The position numbers were made by a program, and so were the translations under genes. A stretch of DNA of 12,908 bases from JBBCJM01 sp037190175 (GTDB taxonomy: Bacteria; Pseudomonadota; Alphaproteobacteria; Rhodobacterales; Rhodobacteraceae), in assembly GCA_037190175.1 (NCBI GenBank), contig JBBCJM010000245.1, forward strand, positions 1 to 12,908. The letters are read 5' to 3'. Position 1 is the first letter of the stretch, and each line of letters starts with the position of its first letter. Under the pieces are notes generated by a model. That model was given only the letters and a program-made list of their open reading frames with translations, had not been told where the DNA came from and ran no database searches. Positions 1-6,347 of this stretch are shown piece by piece.

Positions 1-1
1 C

Positions 2-478
2 GCCATGGCGCTGGCCTGCAACCCGGTGCTGCTGATCGCCGACGAGCCCACCACCGCGCTGGACGTGACGGTGCAGGCGCAGATCCTCGACCTCTTGCGC
101 CGGCTCAGGACCGAACTGGGCCTGTCGATCCTGTTCATCACCCATGACCTGGGCGTCATCGCCGAACTGACCGACCGGGTGGTGGTCATGTACGCCGGCC
201 GCACCATCGAGGTGTCGGAAACCACCGCGCTTTTCGACCACCCGGCGCATCCCTATACCGAGGGGCTGATGAAAAGCCGCCCCGCGCTGGGCGTGCGGGG
301 CGCGCCGCTGGAGGCCATCGGCGGCGTGGTGCCCAGCCCGCGCGACGTGCTGCCCGGCTGCCGCTTCGCCCCGCGCTGCGCCTATCGCCATGCGCTCTGC
401 CTGACCGCGCCGCCGCCGCTGGTGCCGGTGGCCCGGCTTCAGGCCGCGGCCTGCTATGGCCGGGAGGCGGGCCGGTGA
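2..478 (+). CDS. Peptide/nickel ABC transporter ATP-binding protein, DppD/OppD-like (5' partial)
   Basis: This is the C-terminal half of one of the two ATPases that power an Opp/Dpp-type importer of peptides or nickel at the cytoplasmic face of the inner membrane. The reading frame is open to the left edge, so the Met codon at 5 is internal and the Walker A and signature motifs lie upstream. Visible parts are the Walker B and D-loop (LLIADEPTTALD), the H-switch (FITHDLGV), and the C-terminal oligopeptide/dipeptide extension with the HPYTEGL stretch, the PSPRD motif and cysteines in GCRFAPRCAYRHALC. That extension is typical of DppD/DppF/OppD/OppF and absent from most other ABC ATPases. Its stop overlaps the GTG start of the next ATPase by 4 bases (GTGA), which implies translational coupling. 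The substrate cannot be read from the ATPase. Confidence 0.93.
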   Translation, partial: AMALACNPVLLIADEPTTALDVTVQAQILDLLRRLRTELGLSILFITHDLGVIAELTDRVVVMYAGRTIEVSETTALFDHPAHPYTEGLMKSRPALGVRGAPLEAIGGVVPSPRDVLPGCRFAPRCAYRHALCLTAPPPLVPVARLQAAACYGREAGR

Positions 479-1500
479 GCGACATGCGCCCCGTGAAGCC
501 CTCCGGCCCCGAGCCGCTGGTGGTCGCCCGCAACCTGTCGCGGCATTTCGTCATCAAGCGCAGCTTCCTGGGCCAGCCGCGGCAGGTGCTGCGCGCGGTG
601 GACGAGGTGGACCTGACGATCGCCCGGGGCGAGACGCTGGGCCTGGTGGGCGAATCCGGTTGCGGCAAGTCCACGCTGGGGCGGCTGCTCTTGCGGCTGC
701 TGGACCCCAGCTCCGGCAGCATCCGCTTCGACGGGACCGAACTGGTGGGGATGCCCGCCGACCGGCTGCGCCCGCGGCGGGCCGATTTCCAGATCATCTT
801 CCAGGACCCGTTCTCCTGCCTCAACCCGCGCATGAGCGTGGCGCAGATCGTGGCCGATCCCATGCGGGTGCACGGCATCCCGCGCGAGGAACGGCAGCGG
901 CGCGTGCGCGAACTGCTGGACCTCGTGGGCCTGCCGCAGCACATGGCCGGCCGGTTCCCGCACGAATTCTCGGGCGGGCAGCGCCAGCGGATCGGCATCG
1001 CCCGGGCCTTGGCGCTGCGGCCGCGCTTCATCGTCTGCGACGAGCCGCTCTCGGCGCTGGACGTCTCGATCCAGGCGCAGATCATCAACCTGATGCTGGA
1101 CCTCCAGCGCGAGCTGGACCTGACCTATCTGTTCATCGGCCACGACATCAGCGTCATCCGCCACCTGTCGGACCGGGTGGCGGTCATGTACCTGGGCAAG
1201 GTGGTCGAGATCGGCCCGGCGGAAGAGGTGCTGGACCGCCCCGCCCATCCCTATACCCGGGCGCTGCTCTCGGCGATCCCCGCGACCCACCCGCGGCTGG
1301 TGCGCCCGCGCCAGCCCCTGGGCGGCGACGTGCCGAGCCCCCTGCGCCCGCCCCCGGGCTGCCGCGTCCACACCCGCTGCCCGCGGGCAGAGGCGCGCTG
1401 CGCGGCCGAGGCGCCGGCGCTGCGCCCGCTGGGGGCGGCGGGGCGGCAGGTCGCCTGCCACTTCGCCACCACCGACCGGCACGGGGAACCCCCGGCATGA
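475..1500 (+). CDS. Peptide/nickel ABC transporter ATP-binding protein, DppF/OppF-like
   Basis: This is the complete second ATPase (341 aa) of the importer, expected to pair with the upstream DppD-like subunit. Motifs in order are Walker A GESGCGKST (59-67), Q-loop FQDPFS (about 109-114), signature FSGGQRQR (165-172), Walker B IVCDEPLSALD (186-196) and the switch histidine in GHDISV (H223). The C-terminal HPYTRALL and cysteine-bearing extension (PGCRVHTRCP) marks the Opp/Dpp family, and the length is usual for DppF. The start is a GTG at 475 that overlaps the previous stop. A Met three codons in (484) is an alternative, but the GTGA overlap favours 475. The stop overlaps the permease ATG by 4 bases. 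All key ATPase residues are present, so it should be active. Confidence 0.95.
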   Translation: MSDMRPVKPSGPEPLVVARNLSRHFVIKRSFLGQPRQVLRAVDEVDLTIARGETLGLVGESGCGKSTLGRLLLRLLDPSSGSIRFDGTELVGMPADRLRPRRADFQIIFQDPFSCLNPRMSVAQIVADPMRVHGIPREERQRRVRELLDLVGLPQHMAGRFPHEFSGGQRQRIGIARALALRPRFIVCDEPLSALDVSIQAQIINLMLDLQRELDLTYLFIGHDISVIRHLSDRVAVMYLGKVVEIGPAEEVLDRPAHPYTRALLSAIPATHPRLVRPRQPLGGDVPSPLRPPPGCRVHTRCPRAEARCAAEAPALRPLGAAGRQVACHFATTDRHGEPPA

Positions 1501-2450
1501 AGCGTTATGTCCTGCGCCGCATCCTGGTGGCCATTCCGGTGGTCCTGCTGGTCACGCTGATCTCCTTCGGCATCATGGAACTGGTGCCGGGCGATCCGGC
1601 CGCGCTGATGGCGGGGGCCGAGGCCACCGACGAGGAGATCGCCGAACTGCGCCGCCAGCTGGGGCTCGACCTGCCGCTGCACCTGCGGCTGCTGGACTGG
1701 TACGGCGGCCTGTTGCGCGGCGACCTGGGCCAGTCGATCCTGATGCGGACCTCGGTGGTCGACGCGATCCTGTCGCGCCTGCCGGTGACGCTGGCGCTGG
1801 CCTGCTATGCGCTGGTGATCGCGGTGGTATTCGGCGTGGGGCTGGGGGTGCTGGCGGCGGTCAACCGCGGCCGCTGGATCGACCAGCTGTGCATGAGCGT
1901 GGCGCTGCTGGGCGTCTCGGTGCCGAACTTCTGGATCGGGCTGATCTTCATCTTCACCTTCGCGGTGGGGCTGGGCTGGCTGCCGACGGGCGGCTACGTG
2001 GCGTTTTCCGACAGCCCGCTGGGCTGGCTGCGCTCGCTGACGCTGCCGGCCTTCACGCTGGGGCTGCTGCAGATGGGGCTGCTGGCGCGGATCACCCGGT
2101 CCAGCATGCTGGAGGTGCTGGGGCAGGACTACATGCGCACCGCCCGGGCCAAGGGCCTGCCCGGATGGAAGATCGTGCTGAAGCACGCCCTGCGCAACGT
2201 GGTGATCCCGGTGGTCACCGTCATCGGCATCATGGCCAGCAGCCTGGTCAGCGGCTCGGTGGTGATAGAAACGATCTATTCGCTGCCCGGGCTGGGGCGG
2301 CTGGTGATCCAGGGGATCCTGCGGCGGGACTATCCGATGATCCAGGGCGGGCTGCTGGTAACGGCGGTGTTCTTCGTCGTCATCAACCTGCTGATCGACA
2401 TCCTCTACTACCGGCTCGACCCGCGCCTGCGCCTGGGGCCGGGGAAATAG
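1497..2450 (+). CDS. Peptide/nickel ABC transporter permease, DppB/OppB-like
   Basis: This inner-membrane permease subunit (317 aa) forms half of the translocation pore of the Opp/Dpp importer. It starts with MKRYVLRR and a first membrane helix at about 9-29, followed by the DppB-type ELVPGDPA motif (28-35) and a periplasmic stretch carrying the GDLGQS motif (75-80). A block of membrane helices follows at about 97-122, 132-160, 182-200, 234-258 and 285-305. The cytoplasmic EAA-like coupling loop runs about 206-235 (DYMRTARAKGLP). The ATG overlaps the stop of the upstream ATPase (ATGA). The same reading frame stays open much further upstream, but only the part from 1497 looks like protein. The usual partner permease (DppC/OppC) does not follow; the next gene is on the other strand, so the partner is probably upstream, outside the window. 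Confidence 0.94.
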   Translation: MKRYVLRRILVAIPVVLLVTLISFGIMELVPGDPAALMAGAEATDEEIAELRRQLGLDLPLHLRLLDWYGGLLRGDLGQSILMRTSVVDAILSRLPVTLALACYALVIAVVFGVGLGVLAAVNRGRWIDQLCMSVALLGVSVPNFWIGLIFIFTFAVGLGWLPTGGYVAFSDSPLGWLRSLTLPAFTLGLLQMGLLARITRSSMLEVLGQDYMRTARAKGLPGWKIVLKHALRNVVIPVVTVIGIMASSLVSGSVVIETIYSLPGLGRLVIQGILRRDYPMIQGGLLVTAVFFVVINLLIDILYYRLDPRLRLGPGK

Positions 2451-2465
2451 CCCGCGCCCGCAGGG

Positions 2466-3308
2466 TCACGCGCCCACCCGCACCCCGTGGCGCGCCGCCA
2501 GGTCGGTGAAGAACTGCCAGGCGACCCGACCCGAGCGGGCGCCGCGGGTGGCCTGCCATTCGATGGCCTCGGCGCGCAGCACCTCGTCCTCCACCGCCAG
2601 ACCGTGGGCTGCGCAATAGCCGCGAATCATCTCCAGGTATTCGTCCTGCGAACAGGGGTGGAAGCCCAGCCACAGCCCGAAACGGTCGGAGAGCGAGACC
2701 TTCTCCTCCACCGCCTCGGACGGGTTGATGGCGGTCGAGCGTTCGTTCTCGATCATGTCGCGCGGCATCAGGTGGCGGCGGTTGGAGGTGGCATAGAACA
2801 CCACGTTCGCCGGCCGCCCCTCGATCCCGCCGTCCAGCACCGCCTTCAGCGACTTGTAGTGCTGGTCGTCGTGGCTGAACGACAGGTCGTCGCAGAACAG
2901 CACGAAACGGTGCTGCGGCGCGGCCCGCAGGTGGCGCAGCAGGCGGGTGACCGAGGGCAGGTCCTCGCGGCTGAGCTCCACCAGCTTCAGGTCCAGCCCC
3001 TCGGCCCGCACCGCGGCATGGACCGCCTTGACCAGCGAGGACTTCCCCATCCCCCGCGCGCCCCAGAGCAGCGCGTTGTTCGCCGGCAGGCCGGCCGCGA
3101 AATGCCGGGTATTGGCCAGCAGCGTATCGCGCGCGCGGTCCACCCCCACCAGCAGCGACAGGTCCACCCGCGCCACCTCGGCCACCGGCTCCAGCCGGTC
3201 GGGGTCGGTATGCCAGACGAAGGCATCCGCGGCGCCGAAGTCGGGCGCGGGGGCCGGCGCCGGGGCCATCCGCTCCAGCGCCGCGGCGATCCGCTCCAGT
3301 TCGCTCAT
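2466..3308 (-). CDS. DUF815-family AAA-type ATPase
   Basis: This is a predicted cytoplasmic P-loop ATPase of 280 aa with no signal peptide or membrane segment. Visible motifs are Walker A GARGMGKS (83-90), a Walker B-like FVLFCDD (135-141) and a sensor-1-like TSNRRHL (174-180), followed by EKVSLSDRFGLWLGF. The last two blocks are characteristic of the DUF815 family, whose role is not established. Residues 14-22 are an Ala-Pro linker. The ATG at 3308 was chosen because it overlaps the tatC stop by 4 bases (ATGA), pointing to translational coupling at the end of the tat operon. The frame is open 17 codons further upstream, but that part lies inside tatC. A link to Tat export is only suggested by position. 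The 3' end converges on the permease gene with 15 bases between stops. Confidence 0.88.
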   Translation of the reverse strand: MSELERIAAALERMAPAPAPAPDFGAADAFVWHTDPDRLEPVAEVARVDLSLLVGVDRARDTLLANTRHFAAGLPANNALLWGARGMGKSSLVKAVHAAVRAEGLDLKLVELSREDLPSVTRLLRHLRAAPQHRFVLFCDDLSFSHDDQHYKSLKAVLDGGIEGRPANVVFYATSNRRHLMPRDMIENERSTAINPSEAVEEKVSLSDRFGLWLGFHPCSQDEYLEMIRGYCAAHGLAVEDEVLRAEAIEWQATRGARSGRVAWQFFTDLAARHGVRVGA

Positions 3309-4180
3309 GCCTTCTTCGCCGGGGCTTCGTCCTCGTCGTCCTCGGGATCGTCCACCCACAGCCCTTCCGCCCGCAGTTCCGCCTCGCGCTTCTTCTCGAT
3401 GCGGGCGATCAGGAAGATCGACACCTCATAGAGCGGATAGACCGCCATGAAGAGGATGATCTGCGACATGAAGTCGGGCGGGGTCACCAGCGCCGCCACC
3501 ACCAGGATCCCCAGGATCGCATAGCGGCGCACCGCCTTCAGCCCCTTCGCCGTGATCAGCCCCGCCTTGCCCATCAGCGTGAGCAGCACCGGCAGCTGGA
3601 AGCACAGCCCGAAGGCCATCACGAAGCTGATGGTCAGCGACAGGTACTGTTCCATCGAGCCCTGGAACACCACGCCCGCGGGAGCGGAGGAGGCGACCTC
3701 GCCCGTCTCGGGGTCGGCGGTGAAGCTCTGCTGGAAGCCCAGGAAGAAGTCGAAGGCGATCGGCAGCACGATGTAATAGGCGAAGGCCGAGCCCAGCAGG
3801 AACATCAACGGCGAGGCGACCAGGAACGGCAGGAAGGCGTTCTTTTCCGACTTGTAGAGCCCCGGCGCCACGAAGCGCCACAGCTGATAGCCGATGATCG
3901 GGAACGACAGCGCAAAGCCCCCCAGCACCGCGATGCGGACGGCGACGAAGAAGCCCTCCTGCAACTTCACCAGGATCAGCCCGCAGTCCTGGTTGCGCTT
4001 GGCCAGGGCATGGCAGATCGGGTCGGTCATGAAGTTGAAGATCGGGTTCCAGACGGTGAAGCACAGCACCATGCACACCAGGAAGGCGGCCAGCGACCAG
4101 ATGACCCGGTTGCGCAGCTCGGCCAGGTGCTCGATCAGCGGGGCCGAGCTGTCGTCGATCTCGTCGGTCTTGCCGCTCAT
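3305..4180 (-). CDS. tatC: Twin-arginine translocase subunit TatC
   Basis: TatC is the inner-membrane receptor of the Tat system. With TatB it recognises twin-arginine signal peptides and then recruits TatA to move folded proteins across the membrane. The 291-aa sequence has the N-terminal HLAELRNR motif (18-25) that contacts the signal peptide, six hydrophobic segments (about 26-44, 76-98, 115-140, 182-203, 218-232, 236-256), the FVAPGLYKSEK loop (103-113) and the conserved TPPDFMSQ block (233-240). It is longer than the 258-aa E. coli protein because of an expanded periplasmic loop (about 150-175) and a charged C-terminal tail rich in D, E and K. Its ATG overlaps the tatB stop and its stop overlaps the ATPase ATG, both by 4 bases. 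Confidence 0.98.
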   Translation of the reverse strand: MSGKTDEIDDSSAPLIEHLAELRNRVIWSLAAFLVCMVLCFTVWNPIFNFMTDPICHALAKRNQDCGLILVKLQEGFFVAVRIAVLGGFALSFPIIGYQLWRFVAPGLYKSEKNAFLPFLVASPLMFLLGSAFAYYIVLPIAFDFFLGFQQSFTADPETGEVASSAPAGVVFQGSMEQYLSLTISFVMAFGLCFQLPVLLTLMGKAGLITAKGLKAVRRYAILGILVVAALVTPPDFMSQIILFMAVYPLYEVSIFLIARIEKKREAELRAEGLWVDDPEDDEDEAPAKKA

Positions 4181-4791
4181 GCCTCACCTTTCCTGGCCGA
4201 AGCCCTGGAGGGGGCCTTGGACGCGGCCTTGGCCGGCGGCGGTTCGGCGGCCGGCGGCGCCTCGGCCTGCTCGGCGGCCTTGGCCGCGGCGCGGCGGGCG
4301 GCAGCGGCCGAGCGGCGGCGGGCGGCCTGCGCATCGGCCAGCGCCTGGGTGGCCGGGCCGCGCTTGGGGGCGGGGGTCGCCTCCTGCGGCTCGGCGGCCG
4401 GGGCCTCGGCGGCGGGTTCGGGCGCCGGGGCCGCCGGAGCCGGGGGCTTGTCGTTGGACAGCGTCGGCTTGGCGGTGCGCGATTCGGCCACCCCGCCCGG
4501 GCGCTGGCCCTTCAGCGGGTCCCATTGCTCGAACTTGCGCGCAGCGTCCTTCACCGCATCCAGCCCCCCGCGCGGCAGGTTCGCCGCCTCGCGGATGTCC
4601 TTGGCCGCGTCCTTCAGCCCGGATTCGTTGGCCGCCGCATCCATGGCGCGGCTGAACTCGCGCGCGAGCCCCCGCATCTTGGCGGTGAACCGGCCGAGGG
4701 TGCGGAACATCTCGGGCAGTTCCTTGGGGCCGATGACGATCAGCGCCACCACCCCGATGAGCACAAGCTCGCTCCAGCCGATCTCGAACAT
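4177..4791 (-). CDS. tatB: Sec-independent protein translocase protein TatB
   Basis: TatB forms the substrate-binding complex with TatC. The 204-aa protein has the TatB-type N-terminus MFEIGWSELVLIG with the polar E8 inside the membrane helix (about 5-21), a Gly-Pro hinge (21-22), and an amphipathic helix (about 23-60). A long C-terminal tail of Ala, Pro, Lys and Glu is low in complexity and poorly conserved in this family. The glutamate at residue 8 and the position between tatA and tatC distinguish it from TatA. It ends in a 4-base overlap with tatC and starts 25 bases after tatA, so tatABC is one operon. The Ala/Pro-rich tail explains several spurious open frames on both strands here. Confidence 0.95.
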   Translation of the reverse strand: MFEIGWSELVLIGVVALIVIGPKELPEMFRTLGRFTAKMRGLAREFSRAMDAAANESGLKDAAKDIREAANLPRGGLDAVKDAARKFEQWDPLKGQRPGGVAESRTAKPTLSNDKPPAPAAPAPEPAAEAPAAEPQEATPAPKRGPATQALADAQAARRRSAAAARRAAAKAAEQAEAPPAAEPPPAKAASKAPSRASARKGEA

Positions 4792-4816
4792 CGCGCGGCT
4801 CCTGCCGGCCGGGCCG

Positions 4817-5029
4817 TCAGGCCTTGTCCTTCTCGGGCGTCGGCGTCACGTCGCGCGCCACCTCGGCGGATTTCTCAATCTCGGCGGTCTCGTCCTTGAT
4901 GCCGCGCTTGAAGGCGGTGATGCCCTTGCCCACCTCGCCCATCAGCGAGGAGATCTTGCCGCGCCCGAACAGGACCAGCACCACGACGGCGATGAGAAGA
5001 AGGCCGGGAAGGCCGATGTTGTTCAGCAT
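4817..5029 (-). CDS. tatA: Sec-independent protein translocase protein TatA
   Basis: TatA is the small membrane protein that assembles on the TatBC-substrate complex to allow passage of folded proteins. The 70-aa sequence has a short N-terminal membrane helix (about 6-20, GLPGLLLIAVVVLVL), the invariant FG hinge (21-22), an amphipathic helix (about 24-44, KISSLMGEVGKGITAFKRG) and a charged soluble tail ending EKDKA. Length and layout are standard for alphaproteobacterial TatA. The ATG at 5029 is preceded by GGAG with a 7-base gap, which supports this start. It is the first gene of a tatABC-DUF815 operon and is divergent from the HTH regulator gene at 5178. Confidence 0.97.
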   Translation of the reverse strand: MLNNIGLPGLLLIAVVVLVLFGRGKISSLMGEVGKGITAFKRGIKDETAEIEKSAEVARDVTPTPEKDKA

Positions 5030-5134
5030 TGGGTCGCTCCATCCCCTGAAGGGCCCACGGGGGCCCCTGTCACGAGGCTGTAATACTGCCGCAGGGGCCT
5101 CCGGCGAAAGGGCTCAATCGCCCTTCCCCGCGCT
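5030..5134. other. Divergent intergenic region, tatA side
   Basis: This is the part of the 148-base gap between tatA and the HTH regulator that lies on the tatA side; it should hold the tatABC promoter and leader. I see a hairpin at 5108-5125 (AAGGGC, six-base loop, GCCCTT) and a GC-rich self-complementary stretch at 5051-5066 (two GGGCCC copies). Neither has a T run, so they are not convincing terminators. I could not identify a convincing -35/-10 pair facing tatA. Confidence 0.4.
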
Positions 5135-5158
5135 CTACTGACAGTATATTGTCAGTAG
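5135..5158. promoter_or_regulatory. Perfect 9+9 inverted repeat, probable operator of the HTH regulator
   Basis: The arms CTACTGACA (5135-5143) and TGTCAGTAG (5150-5158) are exact reverse complements around a 6-base spacer. The sequence TATATT at 5145-5150 resembles a -10 box facing the regulator, so a protein bound here would block that promoter, although no good -35 is visible upstream. The dyad ends 19 bases before the regulator ATG. Autoregulation by the adjacent HTH protein is inferred. Because it also lies upstream of divergent tatA, it could affect that operon too. Confidence 0.6.
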
Positions 5159-5177
5159 GGCCTGTCGGGAGAGGGCG

Positions 5178-5528
5178 ATGAAGCGCGACGACCGGATGGT
5201 CGACCTGATCCGCATCCTGCGCGACGGGCGGCTGCATACCGCGGCCGACCTGGCCGCCGCGCTGGGGGTCTCCACCCGCACGATCTGGCGCGACATGGGC
5301 GTCATGGCGGCGACCGGCCTGCCGGTGGAGGGCGAGCGGGGGCTGGGCTACATCCTGCGCTCGCCGCTGATGCTGCCGCCCCTGATGCTGACGCAGGACG
5401 AGCTGGACGCGCTGGTCACCGGCCTGCGCGAACAGGCGGAGGCCGAAGGCAACCGCGGAAGGGCAGCCCGCAGCCTGCTGGCCAAGGTCGCCACCCTGCT
5501 GCCGCAGGCGGGGATCGAGGAGGGATGA
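5178..5528 (+). CDS. YafY/DeoR-like HTH regulator lacking its WYL domain (probably truncated)
   Basis: This is a predicted DNA-binding protein of 116 aa. Residues 5-60 form an HTH_11-type winged helix: TAADLAAALGVSTRTIWRDM (21-40) is the helix-turn-helix, and LPVEGERGLGYILR (48-61) is the wing typical of YafY-family regulators. The following stretch (LPPLMLTQDELDALVTGLR, 66-84) matches the linker that in full-length relatives (about 220-330 aa) leads to the WYL ligand-sensing domain. Here the protein stops soon after, so the WYL domain is absent. Good ribosome binding bases (GGGAGAGG, 5167-5174) precede the ATG. It is either a degraded remnant cut short next to the TA insertion or a short functional repressor acting on the dyad at 5135-5158. 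Its stop lies only 9 bases before the first higBA operator-like site. Confidence 0.75.
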   Translation: MKRDDRMVDLIRILRDGRLHTAADLAAALGVSTRTIWRDMGVMAATGLPVEGERGLGYILRSPLMLPPLMLTQDELDALVTGLREQAEAEGNRGRAARSLLAKVATLLPQAGIEEG

Positions 5529-5537
5529 CGCGGGCAG

Positions 5538-5604
5538 GTTCCCATATCGGGAACGTGATCGTTGACATCCGCCCCAGGGCCACCCATGTTCCCGATATGG
5601 GAAT
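5538..5604 (+). promoter_or_regulatory. higBA promoter with two mirrored operator-like sites
   Basis: TTCCCATATCGGGAAC at 5539-5554 recurs as an exact reverse complement at 5588-5603, with 33 bases between. Each copy is itself a dyad of GTTCCC-n5-GGGAA. The centres are 50 bases apart, close to five helical turns. A consensus -35 TTGACA lies at 5562-5567 between them, and the expected -10 (5585-5590, CATGTT, a weak match) overlaps the second site. A Shine-Dalgarno GGAGAGG follows at 5605-5611. Binding by HigA, alone or with HigB, would cover the promoter, as is usual for autoregulated type II TA operons. That the sites are HigA operators is an inference. Confidence 0.65.
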
Positions 5605-5613
5605 GGAGAGGCC

Positions 5614-5910
5614 ATGCAGATCATCGCCAAGGCCACGCTGCGGGACTTCTGGCAACGGGAGCCTCGGGCCGAGACGCCGCTGCGGGACTGGTTCTCCATC
5701 GCCAGCAAGGCCGACTGGACCAGCCCGGCGGACGTGAAGGATGCCTTCGGCACCACCGTGGATTTCGTGGGCGACAACCGCGCGATCTTCGACATCGGCG
5801 GCAACAAGTACCGCCTGATCGTCCACTTCGCCTATCCGTTCCGCCGCGGGCTCGTCAAGTTCGTGGGCACCCACAAGGAATATGACAGGATCAACCCGGA
5901 GACGATCTGA
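5614..5910 (+). CDS. higB: Type II toxin HigB (HigB_toxin family mRNA interferase)
   Basis: This 98-aa protein belongs to the HigB_toxin family, whose members are ribosome-dependent mRNA interferases held inactive by HigA. The N-terminal MQIIAKATLRDFW (1-13), the central VDFVGDNRAIFDIGGNKYRLIVHF (about 48-71) and the C-terminal VKFVGTHKEYDRI block (about 81-93) are diagnostic and complete, and the length is normal. The ATG at 5614 follows GGAGAGG. The toxin precedes its antitoxin, the usual order for hig loci, and the stop overlaps the antitoxin start by one base (TGATG). I see no truncation, so it should be able to act as a toxin if not neutralised. Confidence 0.93.
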   Translation: MQIIAKATLRDFWQREPRAETPLRDWFSIASKADWTSPADVKDAFGTTVDFVGDNRAIFDIGGNKYRLIVHFAYPFRRGLVKFVGTHKEYDRINPETI

Positions 5911-6287
5911 TGGATATTCGACCGATCCGCACCGCCGAAGATTATGAATGGGCTCTGGCCGAGATCTCCCCCTACTTCGACGACCAGCCCGAGCCGGGCA
6001 CGCCCGAGGCCGATCGCTTCGACGTGCTGGCAGACCTGATCGAAGCCTATGAGGACCGCCACTATCCCATCGAACCCGCGGAACCCATCGACCTGCTCCA
6101 GAGCCACATGGCCGCCACCGGCCGCAGCCAGGCCGACCTCGCCGCCCTGTTCGGCTCGCGCCCCCGCGCCTCCGAGGTGCTGAACCGCAAACGCGCCCTG
6201 ACCGTGGACATGATCCACCGGCTCAGCAGCGAATGGGGCATCCCGGCCGACTGCCTTGTCCGCCCGTACCATCTGGCCGCGGAGTGA
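5910..6287 (+). CDS. higA: Antitoxin HigA (HTH, Xre-type)
   Basis: This 125-aa cognate antitoxin of the HigB above should bind the toxin and repress the shared promoter. The N-terminal region (1-60) is acidic (DYEWALAEISPYF, then a D/E-rich stretch) and is the likely toxin contact. Residues about 61-115 form an Xre/HigA helix-turn-helix domain (DLLQSHMAATGRSQADLAAL followed by SEVLNRKRALTVDMIHRLS). The ATG sits in the TGATG junction with higB, with GGAG 8 bases upstream inside higB, which supports coupled translation. Length and architecture match the HigA family partners of HigB_toxin proteins. Confidence 0.92.
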   Translation: MDIRPIRTAEDYEWALAEISPYFDDQPEPGTPEADRFDVLADLIEAYEDRHYPIEPAEPIDLLQSHMAATGRSQADLAALFGSRPRASEVLNRKRALTVDMIHRLSSEWGIPADCLVRPYHLAAE

Positions 6288-6300
6288 AGGAGCCTGCGGG

Positions 6301-6346
6301 TGTAGTTTATAGTTGACATATGCCGCCCTGTGAACCATAAGCTACA
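6301..6346 (+). promoter_or_regulatory. Promoter and imperfect inverted repeat of the second TA operon
   Basis: A consensus -35 TTGACA (6313-6318) is followed after 17 bases by CATAAG (6336-6341), a 4/6 match to the -10. Transcription would then start near 6347-6349, at the toxin ATG (6348). The promoter is framed by TGTAGTTTAT (6301-6310) and ATAAGCTACA (6337-6346), which are reverse complements at 9 of 10 positions, a plausible autoregulatory operator. The local AT content is higher than in the surroundings. Confidence 0.6.
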
Positions 6347-6347
6347 G

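Noticed and set aside
456..1496. Upstream open part of the permease frame
   Set aside because: It lies inside the DppF-like ATPase in another frame, is Ala/Arg/Pro-rich, and the true permease begins at the ATGA overlap at 1497.
5108..5125. Hairpin AAGGGC/GCCCTT as a terminator
   Set aside because: It lies upstream of both divergent genes and has no T run, so it cannot be ending a known transcript; it may be part of the tatA leader.
5525..5737. Small plus-strand frames across the higB promoter and gene
   Set aside because: They cover the paired operator sites and overlap higB out of frame, with Arg/Pro-rich composition and no recognisable domain.
6330..6347. GTG at 6330 as the start of the second toxin
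   Set aside because: The added residues NHKLQ do not resemble the family N-terminus, they overlap the predicted -10, and there is no Shine-Dalgarno before the GTG.
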